From Bifidobacterium saguini DSM 23967 (GTDB taxonomy: Bacteria; Actinomycetota; Actinomycetes; Actinomycetales; Bifidobacteriaceae): DNA of 64,000 nt. Made by a program: the position numbers and the translations under genes. Position 1 is the first letter of the stretch; every line of letters begins with the position of its first letter. Below, piece by piece: positions 27,299-35,330 of the stretch. The stretch spans positions 62,001 to 126,000 of the forward strand of contig NZ_JGZN01000016.1 of assembly GCF_000741715.1 (NCBI RefSeq), read 5' to 3'. Below the pieces are notes generated by a model that was given only the letters and a program-made list of their open reading frames with translations, did no database searches and was not told where the DNA came from.

Positions 27299-28681
27299 TC
27301 AGCGCTCCCAGGCGGGCTTCCAGCCCTCAACGTTGTGCTGCGTGTTTTCGGAATAGACCATCGTGTCATCGGGCACGGTATGGCGAATCACGGAACCGGC
27401 ACCGGTGGTCACATTGTCTCCCACCTGAACCGGAGCCACGAACAGGTTGCCTGCTCCCACATGGCAGCCGGAACCGATGGTGGTGCGGTTCTTGTGCACG
27501 CCGTCATAGTTGGCGGTGATAGTGCCGCCACCGATGTTGGTGTGATCGCCAAGCTGGGCATCGCCCACGTAGCTCAGGTGCGGCACCTTCGTACCGTTGC
27601 CGATATGGGCCTTCTTCATTTCCACGAAGGCGCCGGCCTTGGCGTCCTCGCCGAACTCGTTGCCCGGGCGCAGATAGGTCCATGGGCCGATGTTCGTGCG
27701 TGCGCCAATGTAAGATTCCTGCACGCGGGAGCGCTCAACCACTGCCTCAGCATCGACCGTGGCGTCAATCAGCGTGGTGTATGGGCCCACCACAGCATCC
27801 TCACCAATTACCGTATGTCCCTGAAGGAAGGAGCCAGGCAGAATGGTGGCGTCGCGGCCGATTTCCACGTCGTCTTCAATCCATGTGGTTTCCGGATCGA
27901 GAATGGTCACGCCGTCGCGCATCCAACGCTCGCAGACGCGGCGGTTATAGGTCTTGGACAGAGCAGCCAACTGTACGCGGTCGTTGACACCTTCCACAGT
28001 GAGCGGATCAGGAGCTGCGAAAGCGCCGACCTTGCCGGAAGCCTTGGCGGTTTCCAAAGCATCAGTCAAGTAGAACTCACCTTGAGCGTTATTGGACTTC
28101 AGTCCGGCGATGGCCTCAGACAGTACGGATGCTTCGAACACGTACACGGACGTGTTCACTTCCTGCACGGCAAGTTCGCTACGGTTAGCGTCCTTCTGCT
28201 CCACAATGCGCAATACGTTGCCTTCACGGTCGCGAATAATTCGACCGTAGCCGGTTGGATCGTCCAGAATCGTGGTGAGCACAGTGGCACCGTTGCCGGA
28301 AGCGTTATGGAATTCCACCAGCTTGCGCAGGGTTTCGCTATCAAGCAGCGGCATATCAGACGCGGCAATCAGTACCGGCCCATTGAGTTCACCAGCCTCA
28401 GTCAGCTGAGCCATGGCGCACTGCACGGCGCGGCCAGTGCCGGGGATATCGTCCTGGTTGACGATGGTCACGTTTTCATCGTATGAGCGTGCAGCTTCGG
28501 CCACGCGCTCAGCTTGGAAGTGCACGACCACTGCGAGCGTATCGGGGTCCAGTGCCGCTACAGAGTTCATCACCCTGTTCAGGAAAGTCTTGCCGGCAAA
28601 GGTGTGCAGCACCTTCGGCTTGTTGGAACGCATACGAGTGCCCTCGCCTGCGGCGAGGATGATGGCTGCGGATAATGCCAT
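27299..28681 (-). CDS. glmU: Bifunctional UDP-N-acetylglucosamine pyrophosphorylase / glucosamine-1-phosphate N-acetyltransferase
   Basis: 460 residues. The uridylyltransferase domain begins AAIILAAGEGTRMRSNKPKVLH (residues 5-26). The C-terminal half is a left-handed beta helix of hexapeptide repeats (about 255-440), with MKKAHIGNGTKVPHLSYVGDA and NIGGGTITANYDGVHKNRTTIG carrying acetyltransferase residues. It makes UDP-GlcNAc for peptidoglycan. It is first in glmU-rsfS. The hairpin at 28755-28789 lies upstream of the gene on the minus strand, in the gap towards the integrative element. Confidence 0.96.
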   Translation of the reverse strand: MALSAAIILAAGEGTRMRSNKPKVLHTFAGKTFLNRVMNSVAALDPDTLAVVVHFQAERVAEAARSYDENVTIVNQDDIPGTGRAVQCAMAQLTEAGELNGPVLIAASDMPLLDSETLRKLVEFHNASGNGATVLTTILDDPTGYGRIIRDREGNVLRIVEQKDANRSELAVQEVNTSVYVFEASVLSEAIAGLKSNNAQGEFYLTDALETAKASGKVGAFAAPDPLTVEGVNDRVQLAALSKTYNRRVCERWMRDGVTILDPETTWIEDDVEIGRDATILPGSFLQGHTVIGEDAVVGPYTTLIDATVDAEAVVERSRVQESYIGARTNIGPWTYLRPGNEFGEDAKAGAFVEMKKAHIGNGTKVPHLSYVGDAQLGDHTNIGGGTITANYDGVHKNRTTIGSGCHVGAGNLFVAPVQVGDNVTTGAGSVIRHTVPDDTMVYSENTQHNVEGWKPAWER

Positions 28682-28754
28682 AAGTGACGTATTCCCTTCG
28701 ATTCGGAATAACTTGTGCTATTGCAAACAATCTAAAAGAATAGACGGAAAAACA

Positions 28755-28789
28755 AATAACGGCCACTCGAATGTCGAGCGGCCGTTATT
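28755..28789. terminator. Perfect hairpin at the edge of the integrative element
   Basis: Arms 28755-28770 and 28774-28789 form a 16-bp stem with one A-C mismatch and a 3-nt loop, with T-rich sequence (TTTTTCC) on the minus-strand exit side. It lies upstream of glmU and may terminate minus-strand transcription coming from the element. Confidence 0.6.
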
Positions 28790-29030
28790 GTGGGCTCCCC
28801 CACCTGGACTCGGAATTAATCCTTCTTCTTGCCCTTCTGATCCTGATTTCAGGTTCGGATATCCGTGACTCTGATTCTCGAAAGCTTGCCGCTGCTTGTG
28901 TTCTTCTTTCTTCTGGCAGATTCTAGAAAATGGTGTCCATGTCTTTTCGTCATTCAATAGTTGTTTACCCCCTGGTTGATTCGGTTGTTCAGGTGCATTT
29001 TCAGGTGCATATCTGATATCTTATGAGCCG
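28790..29030. other. Gene-free left end of the integrative element (attachment/arm-site region)
   Basis: No convincing gene is seen between glmU and the integrase. The segment holds two direct copies of TTCAGGTGCAT (28988-28998 and 29000-29010, 12-nt period), a plausible recombinase arm-type site. The attachment core itself cannot be located because the right end is not recognised in the window. No tRNA target is visible. Confidence 0.4.
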
Positions 29031-29061
29031 CTTCCTTCCAGGGTTTGATCCCGGAAGGAAG
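29031..29061 (+). promoter_or_regulatory. Hairpin that covers the integrase ribosome-binding site
   Basis: CTTCCTTCC (29031-29039) pairs with GGAAGGAAG (29053-29061), extended by GGG/CCC. The right arm contains the Shine-Dalgarno of the integrase ATG at 29070, so folding would hide it. Confidence 0.55.
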
Positions 29062-29069
29062 TGGTTGGG

Positions 29070-30428
29070 ATGGGTGCACGAAGTAGTGTTGACGGTCACC
29101 GTCGTTTTGGTTCGGTGGTTGCCCGGCGTCGTAGTGATGGCAGCGTCTCGGCATGGTTGGCGAGATATTCGAACCCGTTGGAGCCTTCCAAGCGGGTGCA
29201 GCGCGCATTCGGGTCGGATGATCATGCGGCCGCGGAGGATTGGCTGCGCAGCGAGTCCTTGCTGGTGGATCTGCATCGTAGAGGCGTTCAGGAGTGGGTC
29301 CACCCGAAGATCAGGAATCGTCGTCGCAAGGCAGCCGCGATGCGATTCAACGAGTTGGCCGACTGGTATATAGAGAATCACCGTAAGCCCGATGGGAGCG
29401 CGTTGCGGGGTGCCGCGAAGAGGAACCTGAAGACTGATGTAGGTCATTTGAAGGATGTGTTCGGCGATCGGTTGCTTACGGATATCACTCCCGAGGTTAT
29501 TTCCAAATGGTATTTCGGCCCCCATGACGAGGGTGCGTGGGTTTTCCCGCGTATGTGTCAGCGGTTGAACGCGATTCTTTCCATTGCTTGTTCCGATTCG
29601 TTCGGCGGGGATATGCCGTTGCTTGAGTCGAATCCTTTTACGTTGCCGATGCCGCCCGATCCGGAGCCTAAGTCTTGGGATGTTCCTCCGTTGACTCCTA
29701 CGCAGCTGCGTGGTTTGTATGAGAATATGCCTGAGTACACACGTCTTTCGGTTCTTCTTGCCGTATGGGCGGGAGGGATGCGTATCGGTGAGGTGTGCGC
29801 TCTGCGGGTCGAGGATCTTGACTTGGATATGCGCCTGATGCGTGTGGAGCATTCGGTGTGCCGTGATGAGAACGATCTTGGTTCGGTGATTTTGGGTCCG
29901 GTGAAGTCGAAGCATTCCCGGAGGGTGTGTGTTCTTCCCGAGGTTCTTATTCCTTTAATTAGGAGTCATGTGGAGAAGTACTGCGATCCGTCTGATCCGA
30001 TGCTGTTCCAGGCGCGGCGTGGGAAGATGTTGTGCCGGAACACGTTGGCTACCCAGTTCCGCAATGCGCGTGTGAAGGCGGGGTGCCCCCAGGCGACGTT
30101 CCGTACTTTGCGGGTCACGCATACGACGCAGTTGCTGCAGTATGGCGGCACTGTTCGTGAGGCCATGGACAGTATCGGGGATTCGACGCAGGAGGTGGTC
30201 ATGCGTCATTACACTCGAACCATTCCGGAGCATCAGAAGGACGTTGTCAACAAGATGGCGGATTCCATGGCGGCGAAGGACGATTCGCTTATGCGCTTGC
30301 TTGGCATTGTCTCCGAGGGACGGACGGAGGAGTTGGCGTTCGTGGGCGATGCAACCAGTCTGCAGGAGATAATGAGCAGGTTCCAGGAGCTGTTCAGCAT
30401 GATTGGTTCACTGGTACCCTCCGCTTGA
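29070..30428 (+). CDS. Tyrosine recombinase / integrase
   Basis: About 452 residues. An AP2-like N-terminal region (RFGSVVARRRSDGSVSAWLARY) precedes a core-binding segment (about 95-195) and the catalytic domain: arginine in GGMRIGEVCALRVEDLDLD near 240, lysine in VKSKHSRRVCVLP near 285, RVTH in TLRVTHTTQLLQYGG near 355, and the tyrosine in MRHYTRTIPEH near 385. The usual first histidine of the HxxR box is replaced (FRTLR). It probably integrates the downstream element beside glmU. ATG 29070 is preferred to GTG 29061, which lies inside the Shine-Dalgarno. Confidence 0.92.
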   Translation: MGARSSVDGHRRFGSVVARRRSDGSVSAWLARYSNPLEPSKRVQRAFGSDDHAAAEDWLRSESLLVDLHRRGVQEWVHPKIRNRRRKAAAMRFNELADWYIENHRKPDGSALRGAAKRNLKTDVGHLKDVFGDRLLTDITPEVISKWYFGPHDEGAWVFPRMCQRLNAILSIACSDSFGGDMPLLESNPFTLPMPPDPEPKSWDVPPLTPTQLRGLYENMPEYTRLSVLLAVWAGGMRIGEVCALRVEDLDLDMRLMRVEHSVCRDENDLGSVILGPVKSKHSRRVCVLPEVLIPLIRSHVEKYCDPSDPMLFQARRGKMLCRNTLATQFRNARVKAGCPQATFRTLRVTHTTQLLQYGGTVREAMDSIGDSTQEVVMRHYTRTIPEHQKDVVNKMADSMAAKDDSLMRLLGIVSEGRTEELAFVGDATSLQEIMSRFQELFSMIGSLVPSA

Positions 30429-30477
30429 CACCGCTCCATGGTTGAAGAAGAATAAGTCTTTTGAACTGGAATCGACG

Positions 30478-30525
30478 TGTCGGAGCTGTTCTGTGGTTGA
30501 GGGGGGGGGGGAAGCAGCTCCGACA
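30478..30525. terminator. Hairpin with a G11 tract in its loop, between convergent integrase and endonuclease genes
   Basis: TGTCGGAGCTG (30478-30488) and CAGCTCCGACA (30515-30525) form a perfect 11-bp stem. The 26-nt loop contains eleven consecutive G (30501-30511). It lies between two converging genes and may be a shared terminator; the homopolymer should vary in length. Confidence 0.6.
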
Positions 30526-30532
30526 TGGGATT

Positions 30533-31462
30533 CTATTGTTTGGTGTTTAGTGCGTAATCCGTGAGTTCTTGCAGGCTTGCCGACCAGAAGATGGCGACTC
30601 CGGCCTGTTGTGCTGATAGAAGATTATCCACGGCGAACACGCCTTGGAGCACACATCCGCCCACGATTCCATTGCTGCCGAACATGTTGTTCCATTTGAC
30701 GATCTTGTCTACGGTCTCATGGTTTAGTCTCTTGTAGGAGTTCACGGCGGTGTTCGAGCCCTTGCACTCCAATGCCATGATTCGGCCGTCATACAGACCG
30801 AAGACGACATCGGCCTTGACACCGTCAATGGACGTTTCCTTGTGGAACACCTCTCCCGGCTTCGGTCCCTGGGTGATCATCCGGAAGTCATGGGCTTTGA
30901 CCATTGTGAATCCGGCGTCGCGAATCAGAGCTTCTCGTACCGCTTCTTCCTGCGTGTGCGATTGTCTGTTACGCAGCATCGTCTTGGTTTTCTGATCGGC
31001 CACCAGCGCCGCCACTGCATGTTTCGCCGCGTTCAAGTCGCTATCCGTCGGGGCTGCTCCTCTATCGAACCATGGAAAGATCCGCGTGTTCAGATTGCGG
31101 AGAAGATACTCCATGGCCAGAGCCGCATTTTCGGGTTGGCTGAGTTTGCTTCTCGCGTCCGTATTCGTTGCCGAGAGTTTCTTGAAATCGTCGGCGCTGA
31201 GCGTCGGTCGTTCCATGTAGCGCAGGGTGTCCAGATACCCGTCACCGAATAATCGCGCCGCCATGCTTTCAAAGTCCTGCAACTGGTTGGTGGATGCGAG
31301 AATGTGTTCTATTTCGTCATACGCATGGTCGAATACGGAATTGTAGTAATCGGCGATGTCGGATTCCGCCTCGGTGCGCGTTCGTTTGAAATGATCGCCC
31401 GCAAGGGATGCTGCTTCTTCAAGCTCCTCGCGCGTGAATTTCTTTGGTTTGTTGAACAGCAT
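30533..31462 (-). CDS. XamI-like type II restriction endonuclease
   Basis: 309 residues. The C-terminal half shows a PD-(D/E)XK nuclease pattern: DGVKADVVFGLYDGRIMALECKGS (aspartate, then E-x-K), preceded by QEEAVREALIRDAGF. The overall layout resembles the XamI family, whose members cut GTCGAC; family and specificity are my inference. ATG 31462 starts 2 nt after the methyltransferase stop and is preferred over the longer frame from 31543, which overlaps it by 79 nt. Translational coupling keeps the nuclease last in the operon. Confidence 0.7.
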   Translation of the reverse strand: MLFNKPKKFTREELEEAASLAGDHFKRTRTEAESDIADYYNSVFDHAYDEIEHILASTNQLQDFESMAARLFGDGYLDTLRYMERPTLSADDFKKLSATNTDARSKLSQPENAALAMEYLLRNLNTRIFPWFDRGAAPTDSDLNAAKHAVAALVADQKTKTMLRNRQSHTQEEAVREALIRDAGFTMVKAHDFRMITQGPKPGEVFHKETSIDGVKADVVFGLYDGRIMALECKGSNTAVNSYKRLNHETVDKIVKWNNMFGSNGIVGGCVLQGVFAVDNLLSAQQAGVAIFWSASLQELTDYALNTKQ

Positions 31463-31464
31463 GC

Positions 31465-33009
31465 TTATGCCTCCAATTCCTCCAATGCCGGAACCATGAT
31501 GGATTCCGCTTCTCGTGGCTCGAATTTGACCAGGCCTCCGCAATAGGTTCGACCCGAAGCGGTATCGACCGACTCGTTCAGGAAGGAAGTGAGTCTATCG
31601 ATGGCTTTTGGTGTCATATCCACTTTGGGATACAGGCCGTGCACGACGTTCAGCATGGGCAGTTTCTGGCGGTTCACCACAAAAGTGGGCTTTCCACGGC
31701 CCATGTATGTCATGAGTATGGCTGGGGGTTGAGGTGGGCGGATGGACCACCACCTGCGCCTGTGTCGGGCCACGTATCCGGCATCGACTCCGTAGGATTC
31801 TCCTTGCTTGATGATGCGCATTGCCGCTTCGTAGGAGTTGCCCGCCAAGCCATTGGTGTCTTCAGGCAGGACGATCAGACGGCTGAGTGATTCCGGGGAG
31901 GACTGGGCCACGCATTCTCCCATGATTTCCTTGGCGTGGGATACCACGGGAACGGTGAGTTCCTCGGGGATGCCGTCCAGGGCCGGGCCTTTGCGAACCC
32001 AGAACCCGTTGTTGCCGGTGACTACGCCTCGATGGACGCGTGCGATGGTTCCCAGCGGAACCATGCCGCCGGATCGCGCCCCGGAATCATGGCGCGTATT
32101 CGACTGTTTGGATTCGACCAGCTGTGTCCATCGTCCACTGTTTCGGAAATCCGAAAGAGGCATGATTTTCCCATCGCCGTCGGAAGATCGAACGTGGACC
32201 TTGTCGGCGTGCCCTCCGAATCCGATGATGACCGCTGTGGTATCCGCCGTCTCGAACACTTGACTGGTTCTGTCGAAGAGTCGCAGTTCATCCAGCCCGA
32301 GCCTGTCCGCCAATAGTTCACGGGCGAAGACTCCGTAATTGACGTCCATCCATTCGGAACTGGTCACAAGCACACCGTAATCGCCGGCTTGCCACTGGCG
32401 GGCGATGGCGGCGAGGAAATGCACATGGAGGCCGGCAAGGCCGCTGGCCTTCAATCCCAGTTGTTCGGCAACGGTTTTGAACCGTTTCTTGGCCTCGGGG
32501 GCGATGTCATGATGTCTGACGTAGGGTGGATTGCCGATCCATAGAACGGGTCCGTCGTCGGGGCGTTCTATCTCATACTCCGTGAAATCGGCCTGAACGA
32601 CTTCGATCCTTGCAGACAGGCCGGAGGCGGCGACGTTGGCCCTGCACATGGAGACCGCCTCCCGTGAATTATCCAAGGCCAATACTTTGGAATCCGGGAA
32701 CGCCGTCGCACAGGCCAATGAGTATCTTCCGCTGCCGCATCCGCAATCGACTATCAGGGAGGGTTGTATGCGTTTAAGCGCCATATCGACCATTTCCTCG
32801 ATGATGGGTCGTGGCGTATATGTGCTGCCGCTTGCCCTGCGCTCCTCGGCGGTGTTGCAAATCATGTAGGCGTCGCCGAGCAAGTCCCTGCCGACCGCAA
32901 GGGCGGCGGACAGTTCGTCCGCTGGAACGGCCCCTGAAAGAATGGATTCGGCGGCTCGAAGAATATCCTCGTTGCTGCTCATGCTCGTTTTCGCAAGGGA
33001 AGCACTCAT
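31465..33009 (-). CDS. Type II N6-adenine DNA methyltransferase of the R-M operon
   Basis: 514 residues. Motif I VDCGCGSGRYSLA near residue 90 binds SAM, and motif IV NPPYVRH near 160 identifies an amino-methyltransferase acting on adenine (gamma-type, TaqI-like layout). The C-terminal target-recognition part includes a segment near TIARVHRGVVTGNNGFWVRKG, common in this class. It should protect host DNA from the endonuclease encoded just downstream. Its ATG overlaps the stop of the RelB-like gene (ATGA), so three genes form one coupled operon. Confidence 0.88.
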   Translation of the reverse strand: MSASLAKTSMSSNEDILRAAESILSGAVPADELSAALAVGRDLLGDAYMICNTAEERRASGSTYTPRPIIEEMVDMALKRIQPSLIVDCGCGSGRYSLACATAFPDSKVLALDNSREAVSMCRANVAASGLSARIEVVQADFTEYEIERPDDGPVLWIGNPPYVRHHDIAPEAKKRFKTVAEQLGLKASGLAGLHVHFLAAIARQWQAGDYGVLVTSSEWMDVNYGVFARELLADRLGLDELRLFDRTSQVFETADTTAVIIGFGGHADKVHVRSSDGDGKIMPLSDFRNSGRWTQLVESKQSNTRHDSGARSGGMVPLGTIARVHRGVVTGNNGFWVRKGPALDGIPEELTVPVVSHAKEIMGECVAQSSPESLSRLIVLPEDTNGLAGNSYEAAMRIIKQGESYGVDAGYVARHRRRWWSIRPPQPPAILMTYMGRGKPTFVVNRQKLPMLNVVHGLYPKVDMTPKAIDRLTSFLNESVDTASGRTYCGGLVKFEPREAESIMVPALEELEA

Positions 33010-33182
33010 TGGCGAGCCTCCTTGTTCCTCACGTCGAACGGCAGACCGTTCTCCCTTACCACCGCTTTGAGGAAGATGGTGACGGCTCCGGTCATGTTCA
33101 ATCCCAATGGTTCGAGCACCTTCATGGCCTCGTCCTTCAATTCTGGGTCGAGGCGCATGGTGGTGGTTGGAGTGTTCGCCAT
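33006..33182 (-). CDS. RelB/DinJ-family ribbon-helix-helix protein, first gene of the R-M operon
   Basis: 58 residues. NTPTTTMRLDPELKDEAMKVLEPLGLNMTGAVTIFLKAVVRENGLPF is the DinJ/RelB antitoxin pattern, with an N-terminal RHH DNA-binding strand and the GLNMTGAVTIFL helix pair. No RelE/YafQ-type toxin is adjacent; instead a methyltransferase gene overlaps its stop. It may act as transcriptional control of the R-M operon, a role inferred from position. ATG 33182 with AAGGAGAG is preferred over 33248. Confidence 0.8.
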   Translation of the reverse strand: MANTPTTTMRLDPELKDEAMKVLEPLGLNMTGAVTIFLKAVVRENGLPFDVRNKEARQ

Positions 33183-33288
33183 GCCCGTCTCTCCTTCCTG
33201 TGCGACGTCGCCGATATGTACAGCGCTCTTGCAGCCGCTATACAGCATCCGCGAGCCTCATAGCCTTCACTGCCAATAATGTAATCTC

Positions 33289-33302
33289 ACTGTAGTTACA
33301 GT
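33289..33302. promoter_or_regulatory. 14-nt palindrome upstream of the RelB-MTase-REase operon
   Basis: ACTGTAGTTACAGT is a near-perfect dyad (arms ACTGTA/TACAGT), about 110 nt upstream of the RelB-like start and between the two divergent gene groups. RHH proteins bind such short palindromes, so it is a candidate autoregulatory operator. Confidence 0.45.
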
Positions 33303-33503
33303 ATTGGACGTGCGTCCCATGATCACGGCGCTTCCGGTTCGACGGAGGCTTTTCATCCTCCTTTCTCGTCTGCGCGATGGATGATCCGTCTGGTGGGATC
33401 ACGGTTTTCTTTGCATGTGTGTTCGCCGTGCCTGGCTCTCTTTTCCGTCGTGTGGGTCTCGTTATCGTTTTTGTTTCCGTCCGGGCCGGTGTGACTTGCT
33501 GGA

Positions 33504-34964
33504 ATGTGTTCATGTTTCACTGCCGGGGATGGTGGTTTCGTGGCGGACGATGGTTCCGATAAGGGCAAGGGCGGTTTGGCGGCGAAGGCTGCCGTGGTGT
33601 TGGGCGGCGGCGTGGTCGCGTTGCTTGTCGCGGCGGTCGTTGTCCTGGTTTGTTTGGTGGTGTTAATCGTTGCGGTTCTCCAGTCCGATTATGGTTGGGC
33701 GAATTGCACGGCCGGCGGCACGTCATGGGTCGAGTGGGCGAAGAGCATCGCCAAGGATGATTCGCATGGTTATTCCCAACGTCGGCGTGATGGTAATCCG
33801 GATTACGATTGCTCCAGTCTGGTCTGGTATGCGTTGAGGAACGCCGGTTTTGATGTGGGTTCCGTTGCGTTCGCCACGGGAGGTATGGATTCCATGCTCA
33901 CGAAGGCCGGGTTCACGCGAATGGATTATAAGGACGTCTCTTCGTTGCAGACCGGTGACATCGTGTGGGCCACCGGGCATACGGAGATCTATGTGGGTGA
34001 TGGCATGTTCGTCGGCGCGCATCATGACGAGAACGGTGGTATCGAGGGTTCCGAGGCCGGTGATCAGACCGGTGATGAGATCAGTGTGACCGCTTCTCTC
34101 TCGGCCGCGTATTCGCGTGTCTATAGGGCTCCTTCCGGCGCGGGGACCCAGGCGGTTTCGGGTGGAACGTCGGATTCCGGCTGGGAGGGCATGACCGTGG
34201 CGGATGCCCGTAGCAGGTGGAAGGATGTGGATTATACGGTGTGCGACTCGTATCCGCCGGGCCAGTGCACGTGGGGTGCGTGCGTGCGCGCCTATCATCT
34301 GGGTTGGAAGCAGATCGGCAGGCATTGGGGCAATGGCGGTGATTGGGCGAGGTCGGCTGCTGCTGCCGGCTATCAGGTGACGTCCACGGCTCCCGTTGCC
34401 GGTGCTATCGCGAGTTTCCCTCCTGGTGTGCAGGGTGCCGCCGCCGTGTACGGGCATGTCGCCGTGGTCGAGTCCGTGGACACGGCTGCCGGCAAGGTGA
34501 CCATCAGCGAGATGAACGTGAAGGGCGCTTTGTATTCGAAGCGTGTGCTGCCGATCGTTTCGGGCGCTTCGTACATCCTTCCGAAGGATGTCATCTCCGG
34601 CGCGGCATCCTCCGCCACGTGCACGGCGAACGAGTCCGACGGTGACAGGGCTTCGGTCGAGGACGCCAAGAGCATAGCCCGTCGTAAGGTCAAGGAGCAT
34701 GGCTGGGATGACACCCAGGCCGAATGCCTGGTGGAGCTTTGGGATCACGAGTCCGGTTGGAGGTGGGATGCCGAGAATCCGTCATCGGGCGCGTATGGCA
34801 TTCCGCAGGCGTTGCCGGGCAGCAAGATGGCGTCTTCCGGCCAGGATTGGAAGACGAACGCGGCCACGCAGATCGACTGGGGTTTGCAGTACATCCAGCA
34901 GCGGTATCAGACTCCTTGCGGGGCATGGGGCGTCTGGCAGTCCCGGAGCCCTCATTGGTACTGA
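33504..34964 (+). CDS. Membrane-anchored cell-wall hydrolase with NlpC/P60, CHAP and lysozyme-like domains
   Basis: 486 residues. A single membrane helix (VVALLVAAVVVLVCLVVLIVAVL, about 36-58) is followed by an NlpC/P60-like domain (cysteine in PDYDCSSLVWYAL near 103, histidine in WATGHTEIYVG near 158), a CHAP domain (cysteine in PGQCTWGACVRAYHLGW near 253, histidine in YGHVAVVES near 320) and a C-terminal lysozyme-like region (ECLVELWDHESGW near 407, ending CGAWGVWQSRSPHWY). Such proteins open peptidoglycan for type IV secretion in Gram-positive conjugation. The start is uncertain; GTG 33540 is an alternative. Confidence 0.85.
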   Translation: MCSCFTAGDGGFVADDGSDKGKGGLAAKAAVVLGGGVVALLVAAVVVLVCLVVLIVAVLQSDYGWANCTAGGTSWVEWAKSIAKDDSHGYSQRRRDGNPDYDCSSLVWYALRNAGFDVGSVAFATGGMDSMLTKAGFTRMDYKDVSSLQTGDIVWATGHTEIYVGDGMFVGAHHDENGGIEGSEAGDQTGDEISVTASLSAAYSRVYRAPSGAGTQAVSGGTSDSGWEGMTVADARSRWKDVDYTVCDSYPPGQCTWGACVRAYHLGWKQIGRHWGNGGDWARSAAAAGYQVTSTAPVAGAIASFPPGVQGAAAVYGHVAVVESVDTAAGKVTISEMNVKGALYSKRVLPIVSGASYILPKDVISGAASSATCTANESDGDRASVEDAKSIARRKVKEHGWDDTQAECLVELWDHESGWRWDAENPSSGAYGIPQALPGSKMASSGQDWKTNAATQIDWGLQYIQQRYQTPCGAWGVWQSRSPHWY

Positions 34965-35131
34965 CCTTTTGTTTCGAGCCGGTCGTGGCCTCGATGGGAT
35001 GCCGTGACTCGTGACGATTTCTTCAGACCTGTTTCGGTCGTGTTATCGGCCGTTTGATGGGTGGATGGTTTGGAACGGAGCTATCAATACTCTCTCTGCA
35101 ATAATCTCCCTCCGTTTCCCTCTGTCGGTGG

Positions 35132-35167
35132 CGCCCGTCATCCCGTTGGTTTCCGGGATGGCGGGCG
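35132..35167 (+). terminator. Hairpin after the wall-hydrolase gene
   Basis: CGCCCGTCATCCCG and CGGGATGGCGGGCG form a 14-bp stem with one G-U pair, followed by TTCGCCTTTC. A moderate terminator about 170 nt past the stop. Confidence 0.5.
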
Positions 35168-35185
35168 TTCGCCTTTCCCGGGGTT

Positions 35186-35226
35186 CGCATTATCAGGTGC
35201 GACATGATGTCGCACCTGATAATGCG
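35186..35226. repeat. 41-nt perfect palindrome in the type IV secretion gene cluster
   Basis: Arms 35186-35205 and 35207-35226 are fully complementary around a single central G. It lies in a 366-nt gene-free gap between the wall hydrolase and the next membrane gene. It could be an oriT-type hairpin, an operator or a strong attenuator; nothing else is seen in the gap besides the hairpin at 35132. Confidence 0.6.
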
Positions 35227-35330
35227 CGTGTTCTCGGTTCGTATGGTTTCCGTTATCCGTCTGGTTTCCTGTTTCGGCCGTGTGGTGTGCCGGGATGTGT
35301 TTCCGTTTCGAGATGATGGGAGGCTGGGTC

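Noticed and set aside
28718..28957. A 79-codon minus-strand frame upstream of glmU
   Set aside because: It runs through the hairpin at 28755-28789 and has no ribosome site or recognisable domain.
28790..29030. A tRNA gene as integration target next to the integrase
   Set aside because: No cloverleaf could be folded in this stretch.
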